Assembly: GCF_030506365.1 (NCBI RefSeq)
Contig: NZ_CP073092.1
Location: forward strand, 1,488,001 to 1,552,000
Reading direction: 5' to 3'
Origin: Corynebacterium tuberculostearicum
Lineage (GTDB): Bacteria; Actinomycetota; Actinomycetes; Mycobacteriales; Mycobacteriaceae
DNA length: 64,000 nt
Below the pieces are notes generated by a model. The model saw only the letters and a list, made by a program, of their open reading frames with translations. It was not told where the DNA came from and ran no database searches. A program made the translations under genes and the position numbers. This document shows, piece after piece, positions 7,017 to 16,458 of the stretch (within the stretch, counting starts at the first letter, position 1; each line of letters starts with the position of its first letter).

Positions 7017-8471
7017 TTAGAGAAGGCGCACGACATCCGGAGTAGCGCCACCCCAGCGTACTGGGACTACTGAAACAGTCTGACCAGACTGAGGCGCTTC
7101 AATCATTTGGCCGTCGCCTAGGTAGATAGCTACGTGCTGGCTTCCACCAGCTCCGTAGAAGATAAGGTCACCGCGCTGTGCATTCGCACGAGGAACCTTC
7201 TTGCCCTGCTGGTACTGCGCACCAGTGTAGTGAGGAAGGTCCAGGCCGGCTGCCGCGTAGGCGTACTTAACCAGACCCGAGCAATCGAAGCCAGACTGAC
7301 CGAAGTCACCGAAGGAATCAGCCACACCCCCGTCTCGAAGTCCACCGGTTGGACCATTATTATCGCCGCCACCCCACACATAAGGGACACCAACCTGGGA
7401 CTCGGCGCGAGAAATCACGGCCTCGATCTGAGCGTCTCGGCCCGCATCTGCACCAGTGGTGGTTTCCTCAGACTCAGTTACCTCATCCACCTCGGGAGCG
7501 TCAACACTGGCGGCAGGTGCAGTGTTCGGACTGCCCAAACCAAGCAAGTCAGATGAACCTTGCATGAGGGTGCGCACATCGTCCTCATCAACGGCTGCGG
7601 CGATATCATTCGCAAGTCCGAGCGCATCGTTCACGGAGGATCCAGTGCCAAAATCGACGTTCTGGAACGTCGGCGTTGCACCCCTGTTGAGGGCGTTTCC
7701 GAAGTCCGCTTCTGGAGTAGTCTTCTCCTGCTCGGCAACGGATGGAGCCTCCGGATTATCGGCAACGTCCGCACTGCCAGGAGCCTCAAGCGAGCCCCGA
7801 TCTACTACCCCATCCGTAAAGTTCTGAGACTTGTCCTCGGAAGTCAAGTCTTCAGAGTTGACCGTAAAGGCGTTAGTCGAAGCTGCAGAATCAAGATTAT
7901 CAACTTGATTTGGCGAGGTTGGAAGAGAATCCTGCTGCGAGAGCTGCACCCCGCTTGCTGCCTCCCCTTGGGGCGCAGCCTGCTGCTGGCGGGCAAAAGT
8001 GGCTTCCGCAAATCTTTGGGTAGCGTTTAGTCGCGCTTCATTCTGGGCCAGCTCTCGACGCTCCTGCGCGACCCGATTCTCGGCTTCTCGCTTTTCCTCA
8101 CCCGCCTGGCGCAGCTCATCTTCCAAGCTGGCAACACACTCTTCATTAGTGCCCGGCTCGCCGTTCACTTGTTCCAATTGGGTTCGAATCTGAGCAATAC
8201 GGTCTTCCGCTCCGGAAACATCCGCTTCCGCGCGGCCTAGCTCTGCCCGGGACTCCTCTACAGCGGCCTGCAGTGAATCTGCATTGGCAACCGCACGGTC
8301 AATTGCTACGTGGTCTGAGTTTTGATCCTGGACCGTACCCGGGTTTGGCGTCGATACTTCATCGGCGCCCGCTGGGGCTACGGTGGAAAGCGTTGAAATG
8401 GCTGCGGTACCTGCTACTGCAGCAATGAATGCGCGAACATGTCGAGTGCGCGGAAGGCGAATGGTGGCCAC
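7017..8471 (-). CDS. Secreted NlpC/P60 peptidoglycan hydrolase (RipA/RipC type)
   Basis: 484 residues. An N-terminal Sec signal peptide probably cleaves after AGA near residue 36. A long Glu/Arg/Ala-rich coiled coil spans about residues 55-165, followed by a Gln/Ser/Pro-rich linker. The C-terminal NlpC/P60 domain (about 370-484) has catalytic Cys397 in DCSGL and His446 in QHVAIYLG. Such hydrolases cleave the stem peptide (D-Glu-mDAP) and act in daughter-cell separation; the coiled coil normally self-inhibits until a divisome partner activates it. C. diphtheriae and C. glutamicum have a homologue at this locus next to hemH and acn. The start is GTG 8471 with TAGGAG upstream. Confidence 0.93.
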   Translation of the reverse strand: MATIRLPRTRHVRAFIAAVAGTAAISTLSTVAPAGADEVSTPNPGTVQDQNSDHVAIDRAVANADSLQAAVEESRAELGRAEADVSGAEDRIAQIRTQLEQVNGEPGTNEECVASLEDELRQAGEEKREAENRVAQERRELAQNEARLNATQRFAEATFARQQQAAPQGEAASGVQLSQQDSLPTSPNQVDNLDSAASTNAFTVNSEDLTSEDKSQNFTDGVVDRGSLEAPGSADVADNPEAPSVAEQEKTTPEADFGNALNRGATPTFQNVDFGTGSSVNDALGLANDIAAAVDEDDVRTLMQGSSDLLGLGSPNTAPAASVDAPEVDEVTESEETTTGADAGRDAQIEAVISRAESQVGVPYVWGGGDNNGPTGGLRDGGVADSFGDFGQSGFDCSGLVKYAYAAAGLDLPHYTGAQYQQGKKVPRANAQRGDLIFYGAGGSQHVAIYLGDGQMIEAPQSGQTVSVVPVRWGGATPDVVRLL

Positions 8472-9642
8472 TGAAATACTCCTAGTTTGGGCCCACCTTG
8501 CTCCTTTTGTGAGAGTCCACGAAGACCTCCGGACATAGGTATGCCCGGGCTCCCCGCCTGCATATTTCGCACAAACACAGGCGTTATCGCATGCCTTATT
8601 GGGTGGCCCAGGAAATCGCCTCGAGTAAGTATTTATAGATACGCGAAACTATCCCCTGGTGCCCGCAGACACTAGAGCGGTAATTGGTATTGGACTGCCT
8701 ACATTGGCTGAGACTTCACTCCGGGTGTGCACATTCTGTGGGCGCTCAGCAGACTTAGGGCTTTCATGTTGGAACTAGAGAGAGTTGAGGACGATTGCTG
8801 CGCCGATACTGGACGACTCTAACCGCTGCTGTTTCCCCACAACAGCGATATCCAGACAACTTGCACTCTGGCAAGAGAGCCTAAAGGTCTACTTGCGTGA
8901 GTCCGACAAGTCGGCCACAAATGGTCAACAACTATTCTCTGTTCAAACAAATTCCCACGAATGCGAAATCCACTTCTATTCTTGCGCTGCGCGCGACATA
9001 CGCTCCAGGGTGCGTTTTACAACCCGCGATTCCGTATGCCCCGATCACGTCTTCGTTGCACTGAGCACCGTGAGAACTGCTCTACGGGTTCTGGCAGACC
9101 TCGCCGCGGCGCCAACTGGAGTCCAAAAGGTCTAACCTTTTGAGCACTACCGAGCCGTCGAGGGCAAGCAGCCACAAACCATGAACAGGCCGCACGAGGC
9201 TGACCCTTGTGGAGTGATTCGGCGTTCCCGGACCCTATCCCTATGGACCTCTCCGTGCGCACCTTCTATGACGACAGGCTTTCAGCCTTAGCCATATAAA
9301 GGTTCGCACCAAAATTTCCACACGGTGGAGTTCTAATGAACCCGTCTCACCTCATAAACGGAAGGTGGGTTGATGTGTAATTTTTTCGAACATTGCAATC
9401 GCTCAAGTTCTTTGCCTGCGTCCCAATCGTTATCGATAGGTCCCGGTTCATTGACTTCCAAGAACGGCCACTCGACGTTCTAACTTTCGCTCGAGGCGTG
9501 CTTCCCCACATACCCGTGCGAGTTCTCTCGTGACAGTCAAGGCTAAGCCCATGAACCCAGGAAGCAAGAAATGTCTCCTGAGTCGACAACCGAACCTTAC
9601 GTCACGACACGCCCGTTTCGCACAATTTTCCCGCAATTCACG

Positions 9643-9668
9643 TGAGTCAAGTTAATTCACATGACTCA
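9643..9668. repeat. Inverted repeat TGAGTCA-N12-TGACTCA
   Basis: TGAGTCA (9643-9649) and TGACTCA (9662-9668) form a perfect 7-bp inverted repeat around an AT-rich 12-bp spacer, about 45 bp before the GlxR-like site. It could be an operator; no regulator is identified. Confidence 0.45.
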
Positions 9669-9712
9669 ACATGTGCACCTAACCTGCAATGATTTTGTTA
9701 CCATCCCGTTAT

Positions 9713-9728
9713 TGTGACTTTAATCACT
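9713..9728. promoter_or_regulatory. GlxR/CRP-type site TGTGA-N6-TCACT
   Basis: This matches the corynebacterial GlxR consensus TGTGA-N6-TCACA in nine of ten conserved positions. No confident gene starts near it, so the target is unclear: the hydrolase (1.2 kb away), DUF6676 (on the far side) or an unannotated transcript. Confidence 0.5.
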
Positions 9729-9789
9729 AGACAACCGGAGCCCTATACGCCCTACCAACCCCGAGCCTGACCGCGACCAGGACAACTGA

Positions 9790-9842
9790 ACCACTCCCCC
9801 ACCGGATGTCAACCCCTAAGGGTTTACTTTGACCACTCCCCC
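9790..9842. repeat. Short direct repeat ACCACTCCCCC, period 42 bp
   Basis: Copies at 9790-9800 and 9832-9842 flank AACCCCTAAGGGTTTAC. The arrangement is reminiscent of mobile-element ends, but no transposase remnant is visible. Confidence 0.35.
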
Positions 9843-10188
9843 GCCCCATCCACGATCCCCAATTAGGTATCCGGCTCACGTTAAGTCCAGGCCGAACTTC
9901 TGTCTCCCCAATCCGCAACCGACTCTCCCGGCACCCCGTGAGTGAACGAAACTGTGTCATCTACACTCACCCGGAGTCCTTCAGTACACGCCTTCGGGCC
10001 AGTTGCCCGAATTCTCCGCGCATAAAAGGCCCGCAAAAGTTTCGCCCTCTAACGCGATACTTTCTCGAACAAACTTAATTTTCAGGGACTATTTGTCGAA
10101 TTCCAGAAAGCCAAGTTCCACGTTTCTCGCCCGGCTTTCATCACTAGCCCGTCTCGCACGCCCAGCTTCCGTAGATCCTTTTCAACTA

Positions 10189-10653
10189 TTAGGGCCTGCG
10201 GCGGCTGGCCGCCAGGAAAGAGCCAACCAATACAATCACGGCGATTACGGCAACCACCCCCACCACTGCTCCCACCGGGAAGCTGATTTGGTCTAGCCCC
10301 CCGTAGTACTCAGATAGAAGGCCTACTTGGTCAACCCCAGGCGCGATCTGCGCCTGCACCGACTCAATGTCGGCACGGCTATAAGTGTCACTAACGGAAG
10401 AAACATGGCGCGGAGTTTGTACGATGACGGTATTCAAACCTGTCGCATCCTGGAGCTCTTGGGCGATATCCCGGACGTCAGGCGCCCGATCCGCCACTAC
10501 GTCAACCACGGCTATGCCATCACCGTCTCTCAAGCCTTGAGCCACATCAGTATTGAGTTGCGCATCTTCACGGAGCTCTGGGGTCGTGTAGGCCACGCCA
10601 TCCTCTTCGAGCTGGCCTGCCAAATCGGCTATATCTACGCCCGCGGGAACCAT
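10189..10653 (-). CDS. DUF6676 (Rv1476-like) single-pass membrane protein
   Basis: A 154-residue protein. A soluble N-terminal domain (VPAGVDIADLAGQLEEDGVAYT...) has the hydrophobic-charged pattern of the Rv1476 family. One C-terminal membrane helix lies at about residues 126-148, before a basic tail (ASRRRP). In mycobacteria the homologue sits between acn and ripA, and the same neighbours occur here. That suggests an envelope or hydrolase-linked role, which is inference. The ATG at 10653 has AAGGAAG suitably placed upstream, so it is preferred to the TTG at 10701. It is divergent from acn. Confidence 0.85.
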   Translation of the reverse strand: MVPAGVDIADLAGQLEEDGVAYTTPELREDAQLNTDVAQGLRDGDGIAVVDVVADRAPDVRDIAQELQDATGLNTVIVQTPRHVSSVSDTYSRADIESVQAQIAPGVDQVGLLSEYYGGLDQISFPVGAVVGVVAVIAVIVLVGSFLAASRRRP

Positions 10654-10763
10654 GTGTATCTCTTCCTTATATATAGGGCTCCTAAATTTCTTCTCCCCCA
10701 AGATACGGGCGGGCCGCAGACGTCCACCCCCTCAACTCGCCGAATTTCTAGAAAAGGTGAAAA

Positions 10764-10786
10764 CAGAACGCTTGTACTGTTACAAT
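10764..10786 (+). promoter_or_regulatory. AcnR operator overlapping the acn promoter
   Basis: CAGAACGCTTGTACTG (10764-10779) fits the published C. glutamicum AcnR motif, CAG-N-AC followed by a short spacer and GTACTG, at every fixed position. A -10-like TACAAT follows at 10781-10786, so AcnR bound here would block RNA polymerase. It leaves a 5' leader of roughly 190 nt before acn. An inverted repeat GTCAC-N4-GTGAC (10880-10893) lies inside this leader. The rest of 10654-10981 shows nothing else I can assign. Confidence 0.85.
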
Positions 10787-10981
10787 GGCAGCGACCGAAG
10801 GTTTTAGCCTCTACAATATCTAGGTGAACCATCGCGTTCTTTGTCGCCTTCAACACAGCGGGCCCCATGGTCGCGTCGAGTCACACTCGTGACCGTTGAC
10901 GCTGAGCACTGCCCCGCGGTGACGACAGGCGGCGAGTACCAAACAGAACACACTGTTTATTAACAAGGAATGGAGCTCCCT

Positions 10982-13795
10982 GTGACTGAAAGCTTGAACT
11001 CCTTCGAGGCCAAGAAGACCCTTGACGTCAACGGCAAGTCTTATGACTACTTTGACATCAACACCGTCTCCGGCTTGGAGAAGTTGCCTTACTCCCTCAA
11101 GGTGTTGGCAGAAAACCTGCTGCGTAACGAGGACGGCAAGAACGTAACCAAGGATCACATTAACGCCTTGGCAAACTGGGATCCGGAAGCAGAACCGGAC
11201 ACTGAAATCCAGTTCACCCCGGCACGCGTCCTCATGCAGGACTTTACTGGCGTTCCTTGCGTTGTTGACCTCGCTACCATGCGTGAGGCCGTCTCCGCAC
11301 TAGGTGGCACCCCGGATCAGGTTAACCCTCTCAACCCGGCCGAAATGGTCATCGACCACTCCGTCATCGTTGAGGCTTTCGGCTCTACCGATGCGCTGGA
11401 TAAGAACGTTGAAATTGAGTACCAGCGCAACGAAGAGCGCTACCAGTTCCTCCGCTGGGGTGCTGAGAACTTCTCCAACTTCCGCGTTGTCCCTCCGGGA
11501 ACCGGCATCGTCCACCAGGTAAACATCGAGTACCTGTCCCGCGTTGTATTCGACAACGAGGGCCTTGCTTACCCGGATACCTGTATCGGTACCGACTCCC
11601 ACACCACCATGGAAAACGGCCTGGGTATTCTGGGCTGGGGCGTCGGCGGCATCGAGGCAGAGGCTGCCATGCTCGGCCAGCCAGTGTCCATGCTTATCCC
11701 GAAGGTCGTAGGCTTCAAGCTGACCGGTGAGATTCCTACCGGCGTTACTGCAACCGACGTCGTTCTTACCATCACCGAGATGCTGCGCGAGCACGGCGTT
11801 GTTCAGAAGTTCGTTGAGTTCTATGGCAACGGCGTTAAGTCTGTCCCGCTGGCAAACCGCGCCACCATCGGCAACATGTCCCCTGAGTTCGGTTCCACCG
11901 CTGCGATCTTCCCGATTGACGAGGAGACCACGAAGTACCTCGAGCTCACCGGCCGCCCGCAGGAGCAGATCGACCGCGTCGAGGCCTACGCCAAGGCACA
12001 GGGAATGTGGCTGGAGGAGGACGCTCCAGAGGCAAAGTACTCCGAGTACCTCGAGCTGGACCTGTCCACCGTTGTTCCTTCCATCGCTGGCCCGAAGCGC
12101 CCGCAGGACCGCATCCTGCTGACCGAGGCCAAGGAGCAGTTCCGCAAGGATCTGGCTAACTACACCACCGACGAGGTTTGCGTTGACGAATCCTCTGTCG
12201 AGGCAAAGCGCATGTCCGCAGAAGGCGGCGCTCCAGTTATGGAGGACGTCACTGGCGGCTTGAACAAGGCTCGTGAGGGTCACGGCGAGTCCTCGGCTAC
12301 TGGCGCGAAGGGCCGTCACTCCAACCCAATTACCGTTGAGTCCCAAAACGGTGGCGAGTTCACCTTGGACCACGGCATGGTTGCCATTGCTTCCATCACG
12401 TCCTGCACCAACACCTCTAACCCCTCCGTTATGGTGGGCGCAGGTCTAATCGCACGTAAGGCAGCAGAAAAGGGCCTCCAGTCCAAGCCATGGGTTAAGA
12501 CCATCTGCGCTCCTGGCTCCCAGGTTGTTGATGGCTACTTCCAGCGTGCAGACCTGTGGAAGGATCTCGAAGCCATGGGCTTCTACCTCTCCGGCTTTGG
12601 TTGCACCACCTGTATTGGTAACTCCGGCCCACTGCCGGACGAGGTTTCCGCAGCCATCAACGAGAATGACCTCGCTGCCACCGCGGTACTTTCCGGTAAC
12701 CGCAACTTCGAGGGCCGTATCTCCCCGGATGTCAAGATGAACTACTTGGCTTCCCCAATCATGGTCATCGCCTACGCCATTGCCGGTACCATGGACTTTG
12801 ACTTTGATGCACAGCCACTGGGTCAGGATAAGGAAGGCAACGACGTCTTCCTGAAGGACATCTGGCCATCCCCGCAGGAGATTGAGGACACCATCCAGTC
12901 CGCTATCTCCCGCGAGATGTACGAGGCTGACTACGCCGACGTCTTCAAGGGCGACGATGCTTGGCGCAACCTGGACGTGCCGGAGGGCGAGACCTTCAAG
13001 TGGGATGAGGATTCCACCTACATCCGCAAGGCTCCTTACTTCGACGGCATGCCAACCGAGCCGAACCCGGTTGAAGACATCAAGGGTGCACGCGTTCTGG
13101 CAAAGCTGGGCGATTCCGTCACCACTGACCACATCTCCCCTGCTTCCGCTATTAAGCCGGGCACCCCGGCTGCGCAGTACCTCGATGAAAACGGCGTTGC
13201 CCGCCAGGACTACAACTCCCTGGGCTCCCGTCGTGGTAACCACGAGGTTATGATGCGCGGTACCTTCGCGAATATTCGCCTGGCCAACCAGCTGGTCGAC
13301 GTCACCGGTGGCTACACCCGTGACTTCACCCAGGAAGGCGGCCCGCAGGCCTTCATCTTCGATGCTTGCCAGAACTATAAGGAAGCCGGCATCCCGCTCG
13401 TTGTCATCGCCGGTAAGGAGTACGGCACTGGCTCTTCCCGTGACTGGGCAGCCAAGGGCACCAACCTGCTTGGCGTGAAGGCTGTTATTACTGAGTCCTT
13501 CGAGCGCATCCACCGCTCCAACCTGATTGGTATGGGCGTTATCCCACTGCAGTTCCCACAGGGCGAGTCCCACGAGTCCTTGGGCCTGGATGGTACGGAA
13601 ACCTTCGACATCGAGGGCATCTCCGCATTCAATGATGGCTCCATCCCGAAGACCGTCCACGTCACCGCTACCAAGGAGTCCGGCGAGGCCGTCGAGTTCG
13701 ATGCCGACGTCCGCATCGATACCCCGGGTGAGGCTGACTACTTCCGCCACGGCGGCATCTTGCAGTACGTTCTGCGTCAGATGGTCAAGAACTAA
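10982..13795 (+). CDS. acn: Aconitate hydratase (aconitase A)
   Basis: A 937-residue IRP/AcnA-type aconitase interconverting citrate and isocitrate in the TCA cycle. The [4Fe-4S] ligands are visible as [12 protein letters not shown] and [14 protein letters not shown]. Substrate-site blocks include [23 protein letters not shown] and [13 protein letters not shown]. Start: GTG 10982 has GGAG at 10972-10975 and aligns with other actinobacterial starts; ATG 10970 is the alternative, four codons longer. The gene is expected to be repressed by AcnR via the site at 10764. The SUF system encoded nearby would mature its cluster. Confidence 0.98.
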   Translation: MTESLNSFEAKKTLDVNGKSYDYFDINTVSGLEKLPYSLKVLAENLLRNEDGKNVTKDHINALANWDPEAEPDTEIQFTPARVLMQDFTGVPCVVDLATMREAVSALGGTPDQVNPLNPAEMVIDHSVIVEAFGSTDALDKNVEIEYQRNEERYQFLRWGAENFSNFRVVPPGTGIVHQVNIEYLSRVVFDNEGLAYPDTCIGTDSHTTMENGLGILGWGVGGIEAEAAMLGQPVSMLIPKVVGFKLTGEIPTGVTATDVVLTITEMLREHGVVQKFVEFYGNGVKSVPLANRATIGNMSPEFGSTAAIFPIDEETTKYLELTGRPQEQIDRVEAYAKAQGMWLEEDAPEAKYSEYLELDLSTVVPSIAGPKRPQDRILLTEAKEQFRKDLANYTTDEVCVDESSVEAKRMSAEGGAPVMEDVTGGLNKAREGHGESSATGAKGRHSNPITVESQNGGEFTLDHGMVAIASITSCTNTSNPSVMVGAGLIARKAAEKGLQSKPWVKTICAPGSQVVDGYFQRADLWKDLEAMGFYLSGFGCTTCIGNSGPLPDEVSAAINENDLAATAVLSGNRNFEGRISPDVKMNYLASPIMVIAYAIAGTMDFDFDAQPLGQDKEGNDVFLKDIWPSPQEIEDTIQSAISREMYEADYADVFKGDDAWRNLDVPEGETFKWDEDSTYIRKAPYFDGMPTEPNPVEDIKGARVLAKLGDSVTTDHISPASAIKPGTPAAQYLDENGVARQDYNSLGSRRGNHEVMMRGTFANIRLANQLVDVTGGYTRDFTQEGGPQAFIFDACQNYKEAGIPLVVIAGKEYGTGSSRDWAAKGTNLLGVKAVITESFERIHRSNLIGMGVIPLQFPQGESHESLGLDGTETFDIEGISAFNDGSIPKTVHVTATKESGEAVEFDADVRIDTPGEADYFRHGGILQYVLRQMVKN

Positions 13796-13807
13796 GCGTC
13801 TTCGCGC

Positions 13808-13840
13808 AGTCCTTTAGCCCAACCGATGGGTTAAAGGACT
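13808..13840 (+). terminator. Hairpin after acn
   Basis: AGTCCTTTAGCCC (13808-13820) pairs with GGGTTAAAGGACT (13828-13840), with one G-U, 12 bp after the acn stop. The T-run is weak. Confidence 0.6.
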
Positions 13841-13854
13841 AAGTTCAGTCGACA

Positions 13855-13903
13855 ACGCGGGGTTGCACCGCCCTCTCTCAGGAAGGGCAATGCGGCCCCG
13901 CGT
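13855..13903 (+). terminator. Second, compound hairpin between acn and acnR
   Basis: The outer stem is ACGCGGGG (13855-13862) with CCCCGCGT (13896-13903), and the inner stem is GCCCT with AGGGC. TTCGTC follows. With the preceding hairpin it probably separates acn from acnR. An AT-rich stretch at 13920-13960 then likely holds the acnR promoter. Confidence 0.6.
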
Positions 13904-13986
13904 TTCGTCACGTCGATTTTATTTCTTATTTAAAATTACTGATTAAACAATCTTTAGATATCCCCCATTAAGGAGAGTTCCCTACT

Positions 13987-14562
13987 ATGCCCATCGTGAG
14001 CGAATCTGAACTTAGCCGCCGCCGGCACGACATTCTCGTAGGTGCCCGCCGCTGCTTTGCAGAGCACGGGTACGAGGGAGCTACTGTTCGGCTACTCGAA
14101 CAAGCGACGGGTAAGTCACGTGGCGCAATTTTTCACCACTTCGGTGACAAAGAGTCACTATTCCTTGCCTTGGCGCAAGAAGATGCCGCTCGTCAAGCCG
14201 AAGTCGTAGCTCAAAATGGCTTGGTAGAAGTCATGCGCGAAATGCTCCAGCATCCTGAGCGCCACGATTGGCTGGCCACTCGCTTGGAAATCACCTCCCT
14301 ACTACGCACTGACCCCTCGTTCGCCGCTCGGTGGAAGGAAAATCAGTCGGTTCGTGATGAAGCCGTTCGCGCACGCTTGGCATCTAATGCGGATAAGGGC
14401 CGCCTTCGGGATGATGTAGAAATCGATACCTTAGCCATCTATCTTGAGGTGTTCATGGACGGATTCATTAACCGGCTTGCCTTGGGCGATACCGCGGAGC
14501 TGGAAAATGTTCTTGACTTAGTAGAGCAGTCCATCCGCGGTGCTCAGGCGGGCGCACAGTAA
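13987..14562 (+). CDS. acnR: TetR-family repressor of aconitase
   Basis: A 191-residue TetR-type dimeric repressor. The N-terminal HTH is at about residues 28-57 (ATVRLLEQATGKSRGAIFHHFGDKESLF). The C-terminal ligand domain binds citrate-Mg in the C. glutamicum protein. Its position directly downstream of acn and the matching operator at 10764 support the name. The ATG at 13987 is preceded by AAGGAGAG. It would couple aconitase level to citrate. Confidence 0.95.
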   Translation: MPIVSESELSRRRHDILVGARRCFAEHGYEGATVRLLEQATGKSRGAIFHHFGDKESLFLALAQEDAARQAEVVAQNGLVEVMREMLQHPERHDWLATRLEITSLLRTDPSFAARWKENQSVRDEAVRARLASNADKGRLRDDVEIDTLAIYLEVFMDGFINRLALGDTAELENVLDLVEQSIRGAQAGAQ

Positions 14563-14580
14563 CCCCCATACAACTACTTT

Positions 14581-14625
14581 TGCTCCCGGCTGCTTCTTAA
14601 CTGATGTTGGAAACAGCCGGGAGCA
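14581..14625. terminator. Bidirectional terminator between acnR and the ECF operon
   Basis: TGCTCCCGGCTG (14581-14592) pairs perfectly with CAGCCGGGAGCA (14614-14625), followed by ATTTTG. It serves the convergent acnR and ABC ATPase genes. Confidence 0.85.
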
Positions 14626-14638
14626 ATTTTGTATGTGC

Positions 14639-15775
14639 TTATAGATGCTGCGCCGGCAGTGTCTTTTCCGTTACTTCAGCATAGGTTTCTATTTCAGCCA
14701 CAAACTTAGGATCGTGGCAGGTAACCACCAGGGCGCTGCCGGACTGCAGTGCGTGGTGGATCAGTTGGTGCATGAGCCAGCGGTCGGCAGCTGAAAGCAA
14801 GGTGTCTGGTTCGTCGAGCAGGACCACCGGTCGCTGCTGTCCGATCACGTGGGCAATCTGCGCAAGCCGCAGGCGAGACGATGATAGATCGAGAGGATGG
14901 TCTGCGGGGTTTAGTCCCAGCAGGTTGCGCACGGTGTCATTGGGGACGAATTCCTCCACCGTTGGGAATACTGCCTGATCAAACGGCGATTGCAGGGCAA
15001 GAGCGGGTGGATTCGGGACAGCTCCGGCGCCATCGAGCCCAGCCGCGGCGCGCAGGAGCGTGGTCTTTCCACTGCCATTATCGCCGCGCAGCCACGTAAC
15101 CTTGGATTCCGCGATGGGGATTTCCACCGGTCCGACGCTGAAGGACGTGCCACTGGGCTGAGAAAAGTGCCACCATTTTTTCTTTGCCGCACCCCGGCGA
15201 GCCGTTAACGGACCTATGCTCCCAGTCCGAGTGCTCGCAGAAACCCGTGGTAAGTCAAGGGCCGCTACGAGTGGGTCTGTTCCGATGATGTCGCCACCCA
15301 AATCTGGCCAGGAGGAACTAGAAACGGAAATGACGCAAGTCTCCGGCATCGACTGCAAGAGGCGAACCACTTGCGTGCGCGAGTCAGCATCAAGCCCGGC
15401 TGCGGGCTCGCACACAATCATGACTTCTGGCTCGCGAATGGCGACACAGGCAGCCGCAAGCCTGCGTGTTTGGCCACCGGATAGCTGCGTTGGATCGTGT
15501 TCACGGTAGTCAGACAGGCCCACGGCGCGAAGCATTCGCTCCCCGCGCCGCTGCATTTCAGGGGCAGGCACGCCGGCATTTTCGAGGCCTAAAACCACTT
15601 CTTCGATGCAGGTTTCCCGCAGGAAGCTAATTTGTGCTGAGGCATCCGTGCCGATGATGGCTTGGGTAGATAGGTGCTCCGCTAGGTGCACGGCAACGTC
15701 TTCTACGGCTTTGTCAGGATCGACAAGTACTTGATATATGGCCCCAGGACTGGGCTTAATGCGGGCTATATCCAT
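14639..15775 (-). CDS. ECF transporter tandem ATPase with two complementary degenerate halves
   Basis: 378 residues, two ABC ATPase halves. The first (1-175) starts too late to contain a Walker A motif. It keeps signature LSGGQ (98-102) and a Walker B-like VMIVCEPAAGLD, but has Ser where the H-loop His is expected. The second (about 205-378) has Walker A GDNGSGKTT (231-239), Q-loop Gln262, Walker B VVLLDEP (to 323) and H-loop His354, but its signature is degenerate (LDLSSSRLRLAQ). Dimer geometry then predicts one competent ATP site (Walker A of half 2 with LSGGQ of half 1) and one dead site. The start overlaps the T-component gene by 10 bp. It would energise the ECF importer encoded upstream. 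Confidence 0.85.
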   Translation of the reverse strand: MDIARIKPSPGAIYQVLVDPDKAVEDVAVHLAEHLSTQAIIGTDASAQISFLRETCIEEVVLGLENAGVPAPEMQRRGERMLRAVGLSDYREHDPTQLSGGQTRRLAAACVAIREPEVMIVCEPAAGLDADSRTQVVRLLQSMPETCVISVSSSSWPDLGGDIIGTDPLVAALDLPRVSASTRTGSIGPLTARRGAAKKKWWHFSQPSGTSFSVGPVEIPIAESKVTWLRGDNGSGKTTLLRAAAGLDGAGAVPNPPALALQSPFDQAVFPTVEEFVPNDTVRNLLGLNPADHPLDLSSSRLRLAQIAHVIGQQRPVVLLDEPDTLLSAADRWLMHQLIHHALQSGSALVVTCHDPKFVAEIETYAEVTEKTLPAQHL

Positions 15776-16458
15776 GTAGCAATCACCACCGCAAGGGCTA
15801 CTAGCGGAATGACGAAGCGTAAGACGCGGGAGACCATGGAATCGGCTACGGGGCGCAATAGGCTGCGTTGCCCTTCTTGGTCGAATCCGACGGCGGCGAG
15901 GGCCTGGCCACGTTGGGTTCCTTGGGTAAGGAGGCGAGCGATGACGGGAATAATGACGCGCGAGATGGAATTGCGCCAGGTCACGGTGATGCCGGCGAGC
16001 TGGTTTGCGTCACGCACGCAACGCCAAGCGTGCGCACCTTGGGGCAGGGTTTGCAGCGAGGCTCCAACGATATACGCAACCTTGTGGCCAGCGCGCGACA
16101 CTTGCAGCCACTTGGCGATATCAGCAATGCGCAGTGCTGCCATGGCCGCGATGAAGCAAGCCATGAGGGCGCAGAATCGGAGGGTGAGGGTGGCGGCGAG
16201 AACCAGGCCGTCGCTAGTTAGCAGCGGCAGCACTGGGTCATCACCGTAGGGGGCGTGAATGACCAGCATGGAAAGGGCCGCTGGGGCGCTTAGCGCCATA
16301 GTTGTCAAAATCACGGAAGCGTTGCGGGTAGCGGCAGTACCGCAGGTTAGGGCGATGAGCACTACGCTTGCCGACGCCACCGGGGTATTCAGCGCCAAAG
16401 TAAGGACCCAACCGCAGGCCGCGATGGTGATAACGGTGGCGGGATGAAGGCCGTGCAT
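15766..16458 (-). CDS. ECF transporter T component (CbiQ/EcfT-like)
   Basis: A 230-residue membrane protein with about five hydrophobic segments and a cytoplasmic region between the third and the last. That region carries the coupling-helix type motif RGQALAAVGFDQEG, which normally docks on the ATPases. It is encoded between the S component (one-base overlap, TAATG at 16458) and the ATPase (10-bp overlap), so the three subunits are tightly coupled. It links ATP hydrolysis to toppling of the S component. Confidence 0.85.
   Translation of the reverse strand: MHGLHPATVITIAACGWVLTLALNTPVASASVVLIALTCGTAATRNASVILTTMALSAPAALSMLVIHAPYGDDPVLPLLTSDGLVLAATLTLRFCALMACFIAAMAALRIADIAKWLQVSRAGHKVAYIVGASLQTLPQGAHAWRCVRDANQLAGITVTWRNSISRVIIPVIARLLTQGTQRGQALAAVGFDQEGQRSLLRPVADSMVSRVLRFVIPLVALAVVIATWI

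Larger units (their letters stand above)
8472..10188. other. 1.7-kb region without a convincing gene
   Basis: Between the hydrolase and DUF6676 genes I see no ORF with credible composition, start signal or family motif. The base composition looks less GC-rich than its neighbours (judged by eye). The left part must hold the hydrolase promoter; a TATAAA sequence near 8631-8636 on the minus strand is a candidate. The rest holds a 7-bp inverted repeat (9643-9668), a TGTGA-N6-TCACT motif (9713-9728) and a short direct repeat (9790-9842). It could be a degraded mobile element, a decayed gene, an untranslated RNA or a long regulatory region. Confidence 0.6.

Noticed and set aside
8472..8760. Possible c-di-AMP (ydaO) riboswitch before the NlpC/P60 gene
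   Set aside because: Such elements occur before actinobacterial wall hydrolases, but I could not find the conserved ydaO core sequences on the minus strand; an Rfam search would decide.
8785..9135. 116-codon plus-strand ORF in the gene-poor region
   Set aside because: It begins at TTG without a ribosome site, its composition does not look protein-like, and no motif is recognisable.
9727..9960. 77-codon minus-strand ORF
   Set aside because: Gly/Ser/Val-rich repeats in it simply reflect the direct DNA repeats at 9790-9842; no start signal or family.
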